Source of the DNA: Varroa destructor
Taxonomy: Eukaryota; Arthropoda; Arachnida; Mesostigmata; Varroidae
Reading direction: 5' to 3'
NCBI RefSeq assembly: GCF_002443255.2
Contig: NW_019211455.1
Coordinates: 58,213,164-58,277,163 of the forward strand
DNA length: 64,000 nucleotides
Shown: positions 26,501-38,643 of the stretch, piece after piece
How the letters are laid out: the number at the start of each line of letters is the position of its first letter
Position numbering within the stretch: position 1 is the stretch's first letter
Notes under the pieces: generated by a model
Told to the model about the DNA's origin: nothing
The model's database searches: none
Seen by the model: the letters and a program-made list of their open reading frames with translations, nothing else
Position numbers and translations under genes: made by a program

Positions 26501-29500
26501 CAAGCGATCTCCAAAGCCAATGAATGGTTAGCGTTTTACGGCCGAAGTTTCAAGATACACTATGCTCTCGTATAGTGGCTCACTTGTATCGTTGGTCAAT
26601 GCGCCATCGTACTCTTCCGAAGTTTCTCTCTACTATCTAAGGACCATCTTTTGTCCATTTTTTCCAGTAATGCATGCACCACGAGTTTGTCTTCCTTTTC
26701 GACCAACTTGCTAACCTACTGGTTCCTCGTGCAGGACGAGAGGGTTACGAAAAGAAGATGAAGATGAAACGGATTGACGACGTCGTATGCAAGTGCGGGT
26801 CAGTGAATGTACTGCTTCAGCGGAATGAGATCGCTCCTGTTTAAGGACATTTCAAAAAAGCTAATTTACTATTACAGGTATTTAGCATTACCCAAGATCA
26901 AACTTTTTATGCTATAGTTGGTGTGGACCTGTAAATATCGACAATATCACCGGACAGTGCTCATAGATCGTAAATATCCGAACGGGTTTGATTGTAGCTA
27001 AAGGGCTAAACTTTTGTTATGTTGGTACTTTCTGCTTTTTAGAGTATTACGGTTTATATGACTATTATAGGTGTAAACGCGTATGAAAGAGTTGAATACC
27101 AATAACTTTTAAGGGGGTCTGCGCGTTCAGCAGACCAACAAGCTCTGAGTTTCTCCCGTAGTATATATATCCAGTATATCTGCGGTTGGTTATTCCACAT
27201 ACCAGATAATATATAGCTCATTTAGCCACTTAATAGTTTATAGCTACTTAGAACTATATCATCTGATAGTGATAATAGTAAATTGTGTGCTTGACTACCT
27301 AAGTTACAAGCTTGGTGGGTTTATGGAAAATCTAGGTGACTTTTCGCTAAACGAAGGGCTCGTTGGATCTTGCATCTTTGAGTATTTAAAGGGAATTAAA
27401 GCACCATACAAAATCGAATAAAGTAAGAATTCGATTTGGCACTAAACTTGAAGTTAGCCGTGTTTTACCTCATATTCATGCTCTTTTAAAGTAAAAGTTT
27501 AAATAAAGATTAACAGGTTGTATTACAAAGAGGTGTACATGTTCAAGCAAAAGAAATATCAATATTGTCGTTTTTAGTGCATCTTATCGAGCAAACATCG
27601 AAAAAGTCGTAGTTGAACACATCATACGAAAACTAGAGACTGTACCTAATTTGTTTTCAGGCATATTGAGGATGATAGCACATCATAGAAGACCTTCTGC
27701 ATTTAATAGTGGCATCATCCGAAGTCAAGTAGGGGCAGATGAGATGATATTGAGATATGATGCGGGGTAGAAGAATGATCAGGGATAATGTGCTCCGTCC
27801 CGTTCGAATACTGAAGGGGCTAAGGGAGGATCTGAGGTGATGGAGTCAAGTTGTGGCGTCGTCATACACGGGGAGTCGTAAGCCGAATTTACTAGGTCTC
27901 TCGATTTAACAGCTATGCTTATCTCCAACAGATATCATCAGATATGGGAACTATGATAGTTTTCTTCTACATCATTGTCCTGAATTCTCCAGTTGACTCG
28001 TACCGAACCCATTGGATAGGGTGTTAAGGACCACTTCTGATGTGGCGGCTTGCATCTCTTTTTTCTCGCTGTTCGAATAGCTCCTGGTTTCTGTGATAAC
28101 GGATCCTGCTCGATTTCTGCTGCGGCCTTTGCTTTAGAGACTGTAGGTCTTTTGGAGCTGCAGTGGAAATTCGTGTAGAAGAACCAAACCGACGGGAGGG
28201 TTACCGTGGGATGGGATGCGTCGATAGGCGGCTTATACCGTAGTTCTCCTGTGCTTTATGCAGCCACATCAACCCACAGCTCGTTATGGCGCTGTGGTTA
28301 CGCTACGTGTGGTAGACGCTGTGGCATAGGGCACTATTGGCGCTTAAAGGCAACGCGTTGACCGCCTCAACTACTCAACCACTCATACAAGTGCCTCCAG
28401 TCGTCAGCTCATACCCTACGCTTTGCTTCTGCCGTTTCCTGCGTCATCTGCGGGGGGCATACGGCTGATCTCGACTGTGACCGCGTGAGGGTGAACGGAT
28501 GGGCAGATGTTGATGCTTGTCCGTGGGGTGGAATACGGCCACGCGACCGTGGCATAGGTCTCATTGCCCACCAGACCTTCTACATCCTCGCAGCTAAAAC
28601 CGGTAGCGGCAACGCTAGCTCTAACTAAGGCTTAACGCGTCGACCAAGTCGCTTGGTTTTGAAGATCTCGTAAGGCTTCATCCTTTCGTGGATTCTGCTT
28701 CTCAGCCTCTTTTCAACCACGGCACCCCTTCATTTTTACCCGAACAGCTCTTGTGCGCTCCCACCTGATGGCAACACTGCTAACTTCTGTTGTTGAAAGC
28801 TATTAATAATCAACCGCCGACCATCGTACATCTCGTACTAACGTCTCCCAGACTTCTCATTAACGCTTTTTGCGTTCAGCGTAGTGCTGCTGTTGCTTGC
28901 CGTATTGCTTCTAGAGGTTGCACTGTGAAGTTCTTTGTTCGTGCGAATGGAGAAGAACCATCGCGCTCTCTGTCGCTTCTCAAGCCCCTGCTCGTAACTC
29001 GGTTGGCTGTCGACAAGAGAGGAGAGGAAGAAAGAAAGGGAGCTTGATAACTTTTATTTTCATCAGCACAACAAGTGCAGACACTGGCTGGAAACATGTC
29101 GGGGTGGACGCAAGCCCTGTACATGGGCGTGTCCCTTTCTAATCAACAAATCTGATGAACATCTTTTTTTTTTTTTATTATTTCTCTGCAGATACTGATC
29201 GAAGATGTTTAGGGAAAGGAGACAGTGCGTATAACATATGAGGGAGTGTATTGATTTGGCGAGAGAAGTCGCTTACGAGACTCGCAGGTTCATCTTAGAA
29301 AATCGTCTAACTTACCTTACGGCTTTTCCCAGATCTTACTTTCCGGCGACTGAATGTTGGATCTCGGGTCGGTTGCGGCAGATCAATTGAGTAAATTTCC
29401 ATTCATCTAATTTAGCCGATCCTTTTTGTGAACATACATGCTGCCTAGAAGAATAAGCTACCCAATAAGAGCATATCTGGATTGCGGCACACAACTAAAG

Positions 29501-29885
29501 TGTTCGATATGAGCAGTGGCATTTCCGACTTCTACGTTTCCTAATGAATTCACGATGCCCGACTTGCACGACCCAAAGATGATTTCTGCCGATAGTATCA
29601 TATACACTTATATAATGTCAAGTCTGTGTTGGATATAGTGGCTCGATGATTTGGAAACCTGAAATTGAGATAGTGTTTATTAGCTTTCCTGCACTCTTTA
29701 GCGGCTCGAAGTTTTTCAGTAACTTTTGAACTGCGCATTATTAGTAGGCGATTTTTTCTATTTTTATAAAAAGCTATATCAAATATTTGGCTATCTATGG
29801 CTATAAGGTAATTGAGTGTTACTAGAGAATATTGAACTTAGAGGTAAACATATGAAGTAAAGCGCGGCAAAGGGGGCACAGCAGT

Positions 29886-30553
29886 TTGTTACTGACAGAG
29901 GCACTCAGGGAGATCACCAGTTACAGAAAAGATGATTATACTTCAGGACTCCGTATGGGACCCGAACTGCTGCAATCATTGAAATACAACAGAGCACGAA
30001 TAGCGTGCTTTCTGTTGGCTCAGTCTCGTAATTTTCGAAGCATTTGTTATGTAACTGTGGCGAAAACACGAGGGATAAAGAAGAAACGCTACTTCCCGAA
30101 CATATAGAAACACCTATAGTGTACTTTAGAGTTTATTTGCGTAGTTAAATCCACCAACGTAACCCATCTGGAGCAAATAATCACAATAGACGAGATGTGG
30201 GTTAGTCTGCACCGCCAGTCAGAGAAAGATCAGGCTCGAAAAAAGTATCGGGCAGGAGGAAATGCTTCTTCGGTGGCTGTGCCTAACAGATTCCAGGTGC
30301 TCATACCCGCAATAGATGTCGAAGCCATTTGTTATTGCGAGATATTTTCCGAAAAGCAGACGGTCAGTGCTGCCAGACGTTTCATATTCTTAGAACGCTT
30401 CATAAACGTGTAGCGTGGCTATCGACGGCGTATACTGTGATTACTCTGGGAGAACGTGCGACCTTAAGACAAAGAGAATCAGGCAATGACCTCAATTTGT
30501 ATATTCTGCAGATTCAAGTGGGTGTAATTTCGATTGCTTACATCCCCTAATGA
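29886..30553 (+). pseudogene. mariner transposase relic, Mos1/mauritiana-like
   Basis: Mariner transposases cut and paste their own element at TA sites using a DD34D catalytic triad. In one frame, 29892-30050 reads a degraded linker motif (SGLRMGPELLQ in place of the family's WVPHEL, then a basic RARIACFLLAQ segment), and 30170-30413 reads EQIITIDEMWV, which corresponds to the T[GC]DExW block and keeps the first catalytic Asp (GAC 30189-30191). The residues PNRF and QTVSAAR follow, with 42 residues from the first Asp to the IDVEA position, as I remember for Mos1. Two stops and about 100 extra bases separate the blocks. After 30404 the homology continues two frames over: KR..., VITLGERA (the family's VIFLHDNA position, so the second catalytic Asp appears as Glu, GAA 30452-30454) and GVISIAYIP. 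The third Asp region and the terminal repeats were not found. The element is dead. Confidence 0.75.
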
Positions 30554-31620
30554 GGCCGATAGGTGGCGTAACGTATCATACCATTGATTCTCTTGAATTA
30601 GTCATAGGTAATGAAAATAGACATGGCAACCCATATCATAGGTGCACAGCTGTTAAAAAGCGCGTACAGCAGAGGCGTTAGTGCAATAAAAATACCTACG
30701 TCTAACGTAAACTAAAAAGTCATTCTCGGTCCTTCATAATTCAAGAGTTATTGAGGTCTCTTGACGCACGAAGTAGTTCCAGCCAACCTGCCGGTCGGAT
30801 ACCTCTTTTTATGGTGTCATTACAGACACCATTTTGCTTATAACGTAGTGATTATTGCACGAGCAACCTGCTCGTATAGCCGATCATCCACTCCCTCATT
30901 CCTATATTCAAAACCGCATGCCCGTATATTATATGCTACCATGTTAATACATAATACCTAGAACCCGACATCGAATGTATTGGTTTGAGAACAAATACAA
31001 AATAGGTACTACTACTATTCAAGAGTGCTTCCCAGTTAATGGTGCGACCGATGTCGCAGCGAACTGTGTTCACCCCAGACAAATATTATAAAAAGTCTAA
31101 CAACAGATTTACATTTGCTCGCAATGCGGCGCGGATAAGTATCCTATTTGGTATATAAGCATTATAAGAAAGCTGTAAAGATCCCGTCTTACCAGCAAAA
31201 CGAGCATTGGTAATCCTTTCTCGCTGCGCCGACGTCGTTTAGGTATTGGCTGGGCCTAGACTCCTAGGACGGAGTGTAACCGTGCCAATTGCTTCGCCGT
31301 GCAGTCGGGAAGGCGTGTCCGATTATCTCGCTAGGGCAAGGGAGGGGGTTAAGTGTTATAGCAGGAAGTACGCTGGTTCCATTATCGCGAAAACAGCTTG
31401 CGTCATATACGAGTGTACGAATGCAGGGATTTAAAGGGTCCCATCTCTCTCGAGGATTGATCCCTCTGGGGGCTACTGAGCGCATTGATGGAGTGGCTTC
31501 GACGTGCGTGGCAGAGTTTGATGGCCCTTGATGCAACAACTGCCAAGCATTCGTCTGATCACAGGGCCCCGTACAAATTACTCATAGTGGACTGCTTGAA
31601 CTCAGAAAGAACTTGTAGCC

Positions 31621-31644
31621 TATATATACATATCTGTATATATA
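31621..31644. repeat. perfect AT-rich hairpin
   Basis: TATATATACA, then the 4-base loop tatc, then TGTATATATA: a 10-bp perfect stem. It may be only a microsatellite derivative. Confidence 0.8.
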
Positions 31645-33767
31645 TTTTAGCTGCATTATACTAATACGGTTACAAGTATTTGATTGAGAGCTGCTACACG
31701 TGCGATAAGAAACTCATCTAGGGTTGTAAAAGACGCATCGCTTGTTACGCAAGTTCGATCGTAGTTCTGTAAGCAGCTATTGTTCTCAGCCTAACTGCTC
31801 ATGTTCAAATAATATAATCACACCGTTAATATCAACACAGCAGGGCGAGTATACAGCGACTACAAGTCAACTTTTTTTAATTTTACTCAAGATTCAGACG
31901 AAAAGTGTTAGCTCTCACTAATTGTTTTTTTCCATTACATCTTTTATTTTATCTTTTTCGAGTTTCATTTATCGCTGGCATATGATTTAGACGTATTCGC
32001 CACCATCGCTCGCAGGCCACTTAAATCGACAAACAGCTTTTAGGGGCGGGAGGCGGTGGGGTTTAGTGAGACGCAAAAAGAACGCATGGCCGAAAACAAA
32101 GCCATGCTTTTTGCGAAAACAACTATACGCCTCGGTGGGGGGGGCGGAACTTGGTGAGAGGCGCATTGTCCCGGTGCCCTTTGCCTTATCTCGTTGAAGT
32201 CAATATGCAATATCGTGTGCAATATGAGCGTTCAGGTAAATTTGCGTTCCATAGAAACGACCCGCTTACCCCTATCAGCTTCTGTTGACAAGAACATACA
32301 TTCGATTTGGTGAAGTAAAGTGGCGAGGGCAGCCGTAAAATCATAGAATGTAACGACTGTATGAACAGTAGAATGTACCGAGCTCTAACAGTCTTGCTTC
32401 GTTCATCTGCTTAAAGGTTAGCCCCTCAGACGTGTGCGTTACGTGTGGTCAATTCATCATGCAGGCTTTAAATAGTACACGTAGACTTTTATATGACTTG
32501 GCGGAAAAGTAGAAACTCGACAAAACAACTGGGACGCTACTACTTATATGAAATCAAATATGCATAAAAGAAGGCTATTTTAGGAGATGAGAATACGTCA
32601 ATGATCAAGCAGGTTCATTTTCGCCACGCATCCAACGACCTCTGACTTGGTTTGAGTAAACCAAAGAATATAAAAAACATGTTTACGCTGATTGCTTGCT
32701 TTTCGAGACCAAAACAGAAATTGGCAAATTTTTGATGATGTTTGAGTCATTTTGTCAGTGGAAAAAGATAGACAGGCCAAACTATTTAGATAGTCTATCG
32801 TGTTATTCGAATCATTGGAGTGTTTTCTAGTAATCGGAGAGGTATTTCGTAAAAAAACATCTGCTCCATATAGCGGAACCTCGTGATCCTCATCTATAAA
32901 TAATGCGCAATATATATATTGTGGTACTATACGTAGATAACGTGCGTTCTCTTCAATAAACGTGGTTAATAATTCGTTTCCATCGGCGAGAGCTGGGTTA
33001 ACCCATGACCTGTTCGTCCTGGGTAAATGTACGCAGGTGGTAGCACAAGAGGTACTTGCTGAAAAGAAGAATAATAGCTAGCTTAAACTGGTGATCTTCA
33101 ATGATGCGGACTGAAGTAGATGCTACTGACTGAGAAGCTTTTCGAAAATTGATTATGCTACGTTCGTTGAAATAATCGATTTATAATCTATCGGATAATC
33201 GATTTAAATTTGTGCTAAATTATTATGTGAATAATATAGCGAAATAGTGCTACGAAAAAAAGGTAGGCGATGTTTGCCTTTCGTTACGTTCTCGTATATG
33301 TTTCCGACAGGAACGCACCTTTTTTTGCCCATTCCTTGAGGACACGATAAATATAAAATTTTCAATGCGATAAGCATCTATCTGGTTTGGCGGTTAAAAG
33401 ATCTGGGAACGGACCGATCCGAGTCTGAACCCGAAAGACACTTAGGCGTTCACTAAGCATTTTTGGCTCGTTGCACTGCATCAGACAGACAGCAGAGCGG
33501 TTGTGTTTACTTCGGATGAAAACAAAGTAACAGAGCTAAATACAAAACGTGACCAAGTACTGATTTCGGTAAAAGAAGGCATAGAATAGTATCTTCTCCC
33601 TACTTGATGGGGATTGGTTTAAATCCACTAGAACATAGGAAATAGTACAGGAAGAAGATTATCCATCACAGCGGAAGTGAAACGAATAGTAGAGCTTAAG
33701 TTCCCCTGAAGGTGTACTGGAAATAGGCGAATCGAATTACAAAAGAAGAAAATGAAATACCAGTGAG

Positions 33768-33781
33768 AAAAAAAAAAAAAA
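33768..33781 (+). repeat. poly-A tract
   Basis: A run of about 14 A after cagtgag. No retroposon body was recognised upstream. Confidence 0.85.
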
Positions 33782-36700
33782 GAATGAGCTTGTTTACGAT
33801 ACAACGATACGTGTCGAACAGTATAAGTTGTCTTGTGAAAAAACTTATTATTACATCTCCTGTCTCTTGTTTAAACATAGTGCAACAACTCGGCTTTCAA
33901 ATATATACATAAAATAATTGAGGGGAAAAACAAATGATATTTTCTCACTACGCGTACCATAACATGGCATATAACTAAGTCTTAGTAATAGCCTTGTCTG
34001 CGTACGACACATGTCAAGCAAAGGTTTGTAAGTTGAACGCGTCGTGGCTCGAAATGGTATTTACAAAAGGAATAATTAAGGATACGCTACATTTGGGCAT
34101 AGTCTTTGCATTTTGTCTACATATAATTTCTCATAACGTGAGCCTACATGATGGTAGACTATATACTTCAAAAAGGGTATATTAATCGCATTCGTGGTTG
34201 CCAACGTAAGTGATAGATTATCAATATATTTTTGTTCTGGCACGCGTCACTACAGATCTATGCAACAAACAAAAATGCTTAAGGTGCGATCACTGTTTAC
34301 TTTTTTTTTCTTGCCTTTTACCGTCCTAACAAGTAAAGTTAGCCTAATACGATGCTTCGTTACTCATTATTTTCTTACGCTAGCCATATAGAAACCCGCC
34401 AACATTATCATGTGCTTCCGCCCTAACAAATCAACGCTGTTGTCTCCAGTGGATTCTGTGGTCTTCCGCTGGTAGTTTTTTTACGAGCACGACCGTAAAA
34501 CATGGCTGACCGTGGAGAAATAACAGAGTGTATGTATACAGGGTCCGCCCGTTCAGCCCCCCAGACGCTGTAAGCCCCTCCTCCCCGCAACTGACAAACC
34601 AAAAGGCGTTGCCACCATTACTGCGATGCCGCCTTATATAATAATAATAATATTATATTTTTGAGCATTAGCTGCCGAAGAAAAGCGGAAGTAACCTCGA
34701 CTGCGAAAACCGAATAAAGACAGAATTAAAGAGCGAGGCCACGTTGTATAGAGAGTGCACGCAAGCGTATAAGGTGACCAGAACCAGCTGTTAAACTAAT
34801 ACCATAAACAGTATTAGCTCACAGTTTGCCTGCTTATATCGATATTTCTGATGGAGCAAAATACGCAATTGCTACACAAGTAAACGAACATACAACGCAT
34901 TGGAAAATTAAGTTTTTAGATAAAACTCAATTTCTTTACTATTCATACAAATTTCAAATACATATATATTAATTGTTTGTATATATTCAAAAATGCTTCT
35001 CACTGTCCACGTTGCGCGAGTATTAGCTCAGATTTTATAAAGAAAAATATAAAAAACATGCTTTCGGATAGCATGTCCGATTAGTGGTGATTTTAAATTT
35101 CGTAGAACAGTAAAATAGGCATAGATATCATACGTTAAATAAGTTATATTTTTGATGCTAGAATTACAGGCGATCTCACTGAGGAGAAATTACTTTTCAA
35201 ACAATGTGAACATGTACATAAGAAACGAGTATTACATAATTCTAAAGCAAAGATACGCTTTGAACAGGAAAGGGCTGTGTTTGAAAAAGATCAAAGCGAG
35301 TGTCTGTACGATACGATCCCTATATACCCTTCCCACGCTAACTCTATGCTAACGTTAAACAACCAATTCAGGGGTACCATTCGTTGTTTGCGTCTAACGG
35401 TACCCTAAAGGTTAGGTTCTGCACAATAACTTTTGTTCGATGAAGCCGAAATGGAATAACGGTTTATAGCAACTTTTTGTCCATACACTTCAACGACCTC
35501 AACAAAAGCCTACAATCAATTCAAATAGTCTTCTACTAGTCAAAGGAGAGGCATTAGAAAACAGCTGAACAGAAACCACGTTTCGAGGGGCTGCCAGGGA
35601 CAATCTGACAAAGTCTTAATAGTCCGTAAAAGTCTTCGAATAATCTTGCCTTGTACAATGGCCGTCCAAAGAGGCTATTAGTCCTTGCGCCATGGAAGGG
35701 TGCAGCAAATCGGGTCCTAAATGAGAAGCAAATCCTTCGGAGAAGAAGTGAACAAACAGCGCGAAATGCCCCTCATTTATTTCAATATTCTCGACAGGAA
35801 CACTACAGTTGTGGCAACAACGGCCCCCCCGTTGTCAATTAACTAATACTGAAAGAATCACGTTTTTCGTTTTCTTGAAGCCAGTATTGCAAACCGATCG
35901 AACTTGATAGAAAAAGTCATATTCGTGTGAGTAAAGAAAGCAATAAGACTATAAACTAAAAAAGTTGAGTAAGTTTATGTTCCGCAAACGGGTTTTCTTC
36001 CCTAAACTATATTTTTCTAAACTATATTTGCGTTACTATTTTATATATTTTGAACTAAAAAGCTCGACTCTTGGAATCATTGCATAAGCATTATTTCAAC
36101 ACGCAGCAAAAGCTCGAATAAATTTCTCGCAAATGTTATACTACACGATACATTGTCTTAGGTTTTTGCATCGAATCCTCTAAGCTGTTGTATAGGTTGC
36201 AACGGTCTTGTCACCAAATGGAAAACGCAAAGTTTTTCATTTAAATTCTAGCAAGGGAAAAATGTATTATGTGTTCGTTCGCCATCACTGTCAACGACCT
36301 TTCCCCGTCTCTCGTTATTCTTTCTGATCAGAAATTTCCAGGTCCGGTGTTGAAGAGTTCTTGCTTTTGTCGACTTTATATTACCTGCTATTTGTAACAA
36401 GTCCACATAGAAACCTGTCGCTGCGACTGCGTGTTGGCCCGTCCGGTGACAATAATAAGCAGTGTCTTGCTGGGCTATCTTCGGTAAGTCGATGTTTGTA
36501 TACCTGACGATTGTTACATAGTTGCCATTTATTTACTCGCCTTATTGACGACCAACGGTCTTCCAGCGAGGGTGCAAGCTAGAGTAGAGTAGGTATCAAG
36601 AATGCATTTTCAGCACTCGAATTCAGACCGAAATTCCACTCGTCTATCAATGAAATCGTGACGAGCTTATGGGGGAAGAAAACATGTTTGAACAGTGTTA

Positions 36701-38606
36701 AAAGGAAGATAAACCGTGAAAAGGTAAAGGAGGATTTGATAAAACAAGATCATATTTTCTTGATTTATATCGTCGTAACGATTTTACTTAACTAAGCAAC
36801 CTACCAATATCAACTGCCAACCGAACAGCTCGTATATTAAATTCTAAGCTTTCTAATATAATGCAGAACTGATACCCTGATATGCTGTGCACGGAGTCCC
36901 TATGTTGTTCCATCTTCTCATTGTTTTCTTAGTGATATACGAAGTGCAGGCATGAATCCGGATTCACTCGTAAAAATCGAAGCGGTAGCAAAAGCTACTA
37001 ATACGACCCATAATCTTTTTCCAGTAATAGTTTCATATTCATTCTATTTCTTCACATAACACGGATTAGACATTTCTCCTGGCAGGGGCTTGAAACAATG
37101 GCACTGAGACTCAGTTATGGATCTTTTTTATGATATATATATAGATTTATCAACTCAGTGAGAAAAGATGATCTTCCATGAAAAGGCACGATCGTTCCAA
37201 TGTGCAGATCAGATATTCAAGAACCCCAAAGCAGATATAGACAGAACAACAAACCTGGATTTTAGCAATAATGTATGTGTATTTTTATACTTAGTAAGTG
37301 CTTATTAAGCCGTTTTAGTACTTAGTGAGTTGACAATGAGCAACTTTTTCATTAATATTATTTATCAACATAACTATATAAATATCAATTCACCTATAAC
37401 TTGACACGTCAGCTCTTGTCTTATATCTTAACATGGAAATTGAACATTCAGTAAAAACGTGCAAGCATCGATAGTCACAAAACGTTATCGCTACAGACAT
37501 CATGTATATTGAAACTGTTATGCTTTTAAAGCAGCATAAGCTCGAAGCTACTAGTTTTTTTTACCTCTCGTTTTTTTTGTTATTTATTAGAGTACTAGCA
37601 ATGTAGCATCACAAATGAAGGCACTTATGCCTTCTATTTTCGTTTCCTCAGATCTCGCCACTCGAACTCGTTCTGCCGTCGCTGCTGGCCATCGCGTGCA
37701 CCCTTCTTGACTGACGTAAAGAGTGTGTATTCGCTTTCAGGCTATGACGGTTCAAAGCGAAGTGGAAATCTCTTTTAGAGCTCGCTCTTCTAACCTAGTT
37801 TCGGTCTAGGCGGTGGTGTAGCCTCTACCAGCCTTGTACGTTTTGCGCAACAGCCAGAATCCGAGAACTCTAACGACCAATAAGATAACGACTTCCTATG
37901 GGAACAGGGCAGCAAGTAGACGGAGACCTACCAAAATGATTTGGCCGTGTGTGGCAAACTGGAAAACCAGGACCCGCTCGTTTAGTTCTCGGCCACTGTT
38001 GTGCCGTTACTACTTCTACTGCCCCGTATCCCATACCCACTTCATTGTACTAAAGCTTCCAAAAAAAGAGTAGTTCGCATGAGATCGCTCCGACAAGTTG
38101 CATGCAGTTGGCAGTTGCCCTTTATGCTAGGCCGAGCACAAAGTGTATATATATATGTAATGCGTCGACGATTCTACTGTTTCTTGCCCATGTCGGACCA
38201 TAGCATTTTTTTTTATGACATTGCTTGAAAAAGTCAACGAACGCTAAATGATTATTTAAATCTATATATATATTTTTATATTAGTAGGTGAAAAGACTAT
38301 ACGGGGCGAACTGGACGGAGCACAAGTCTGCTACCGACGGCGGATTCACAACACCAGCTAAACACTAACCCTGAGGCAACTGTCTGAAAGCAAACGCAGG
38401 CCTTCGAGACTATTCGAAAGGTGAATGAAAGACAGTGGATAGGTGCAATGAATATTAATCATTGAAGGTTCTCGCCTCAGGCCAGACTAGCTGTGCCTTC
38501 TATGGTGCGCAAATGCTGGTAGAAAAACAATGTCGTTGTTGGCTTTTTCTAATCCGAGTCCCTCTTGCTTTGTTCACTTAGGAATGTTTTATAACAAGGT
38601 TTAGAG

Positions 38607-38643
38607 AGAACACTAATAACAATTAGTAGTGTTCTTTTTTTTT
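38607..38643 (+). repeat. hairpin followed by T-run
   Basis: AGAACACTA (38607-38615) pairs perfectly with TAGTGTTCT (38627-38635) across an 11-base loop, and nine T residues follow directly. In eukaryotes a T-run is a pol III stop, so this could be the 3' end of a small RNA. No A/B boxes or other internal promoter were found upstream, so it may be coincidence. Confidence 0.6.

Larger units (their letters stand above)
15092..29885. other. gene-poor stretch; only listed repeats and hairpins recognised
   Basis: Mostly AT-rich DNA with GC-richer islands near 17.65-18.0, 20.2-20.8, 21.6-22.5, 23.8-24.05, 25.9-26.5 and 28.0-29.1 kb. The islands hold overlapping short frames in several phases, as expected from composition, with no recognisable domain. 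Between about 18.4 and 21.6 kb there is no ATG-initiated frame of 60 codons on either strand. A B-box-like GGTTCGAACCC occurs at 23997-24007 without a convincing A box. Confidence 0.45.

Noticed and set aside
33371..33450. tRNA-like stretch (TTTGGCGGTTAAAAG ... GAGTCTGAACCC).
   Set aside because: The B-box-like string has TCT where TTC is required, and no cloverleaf could be drawn.
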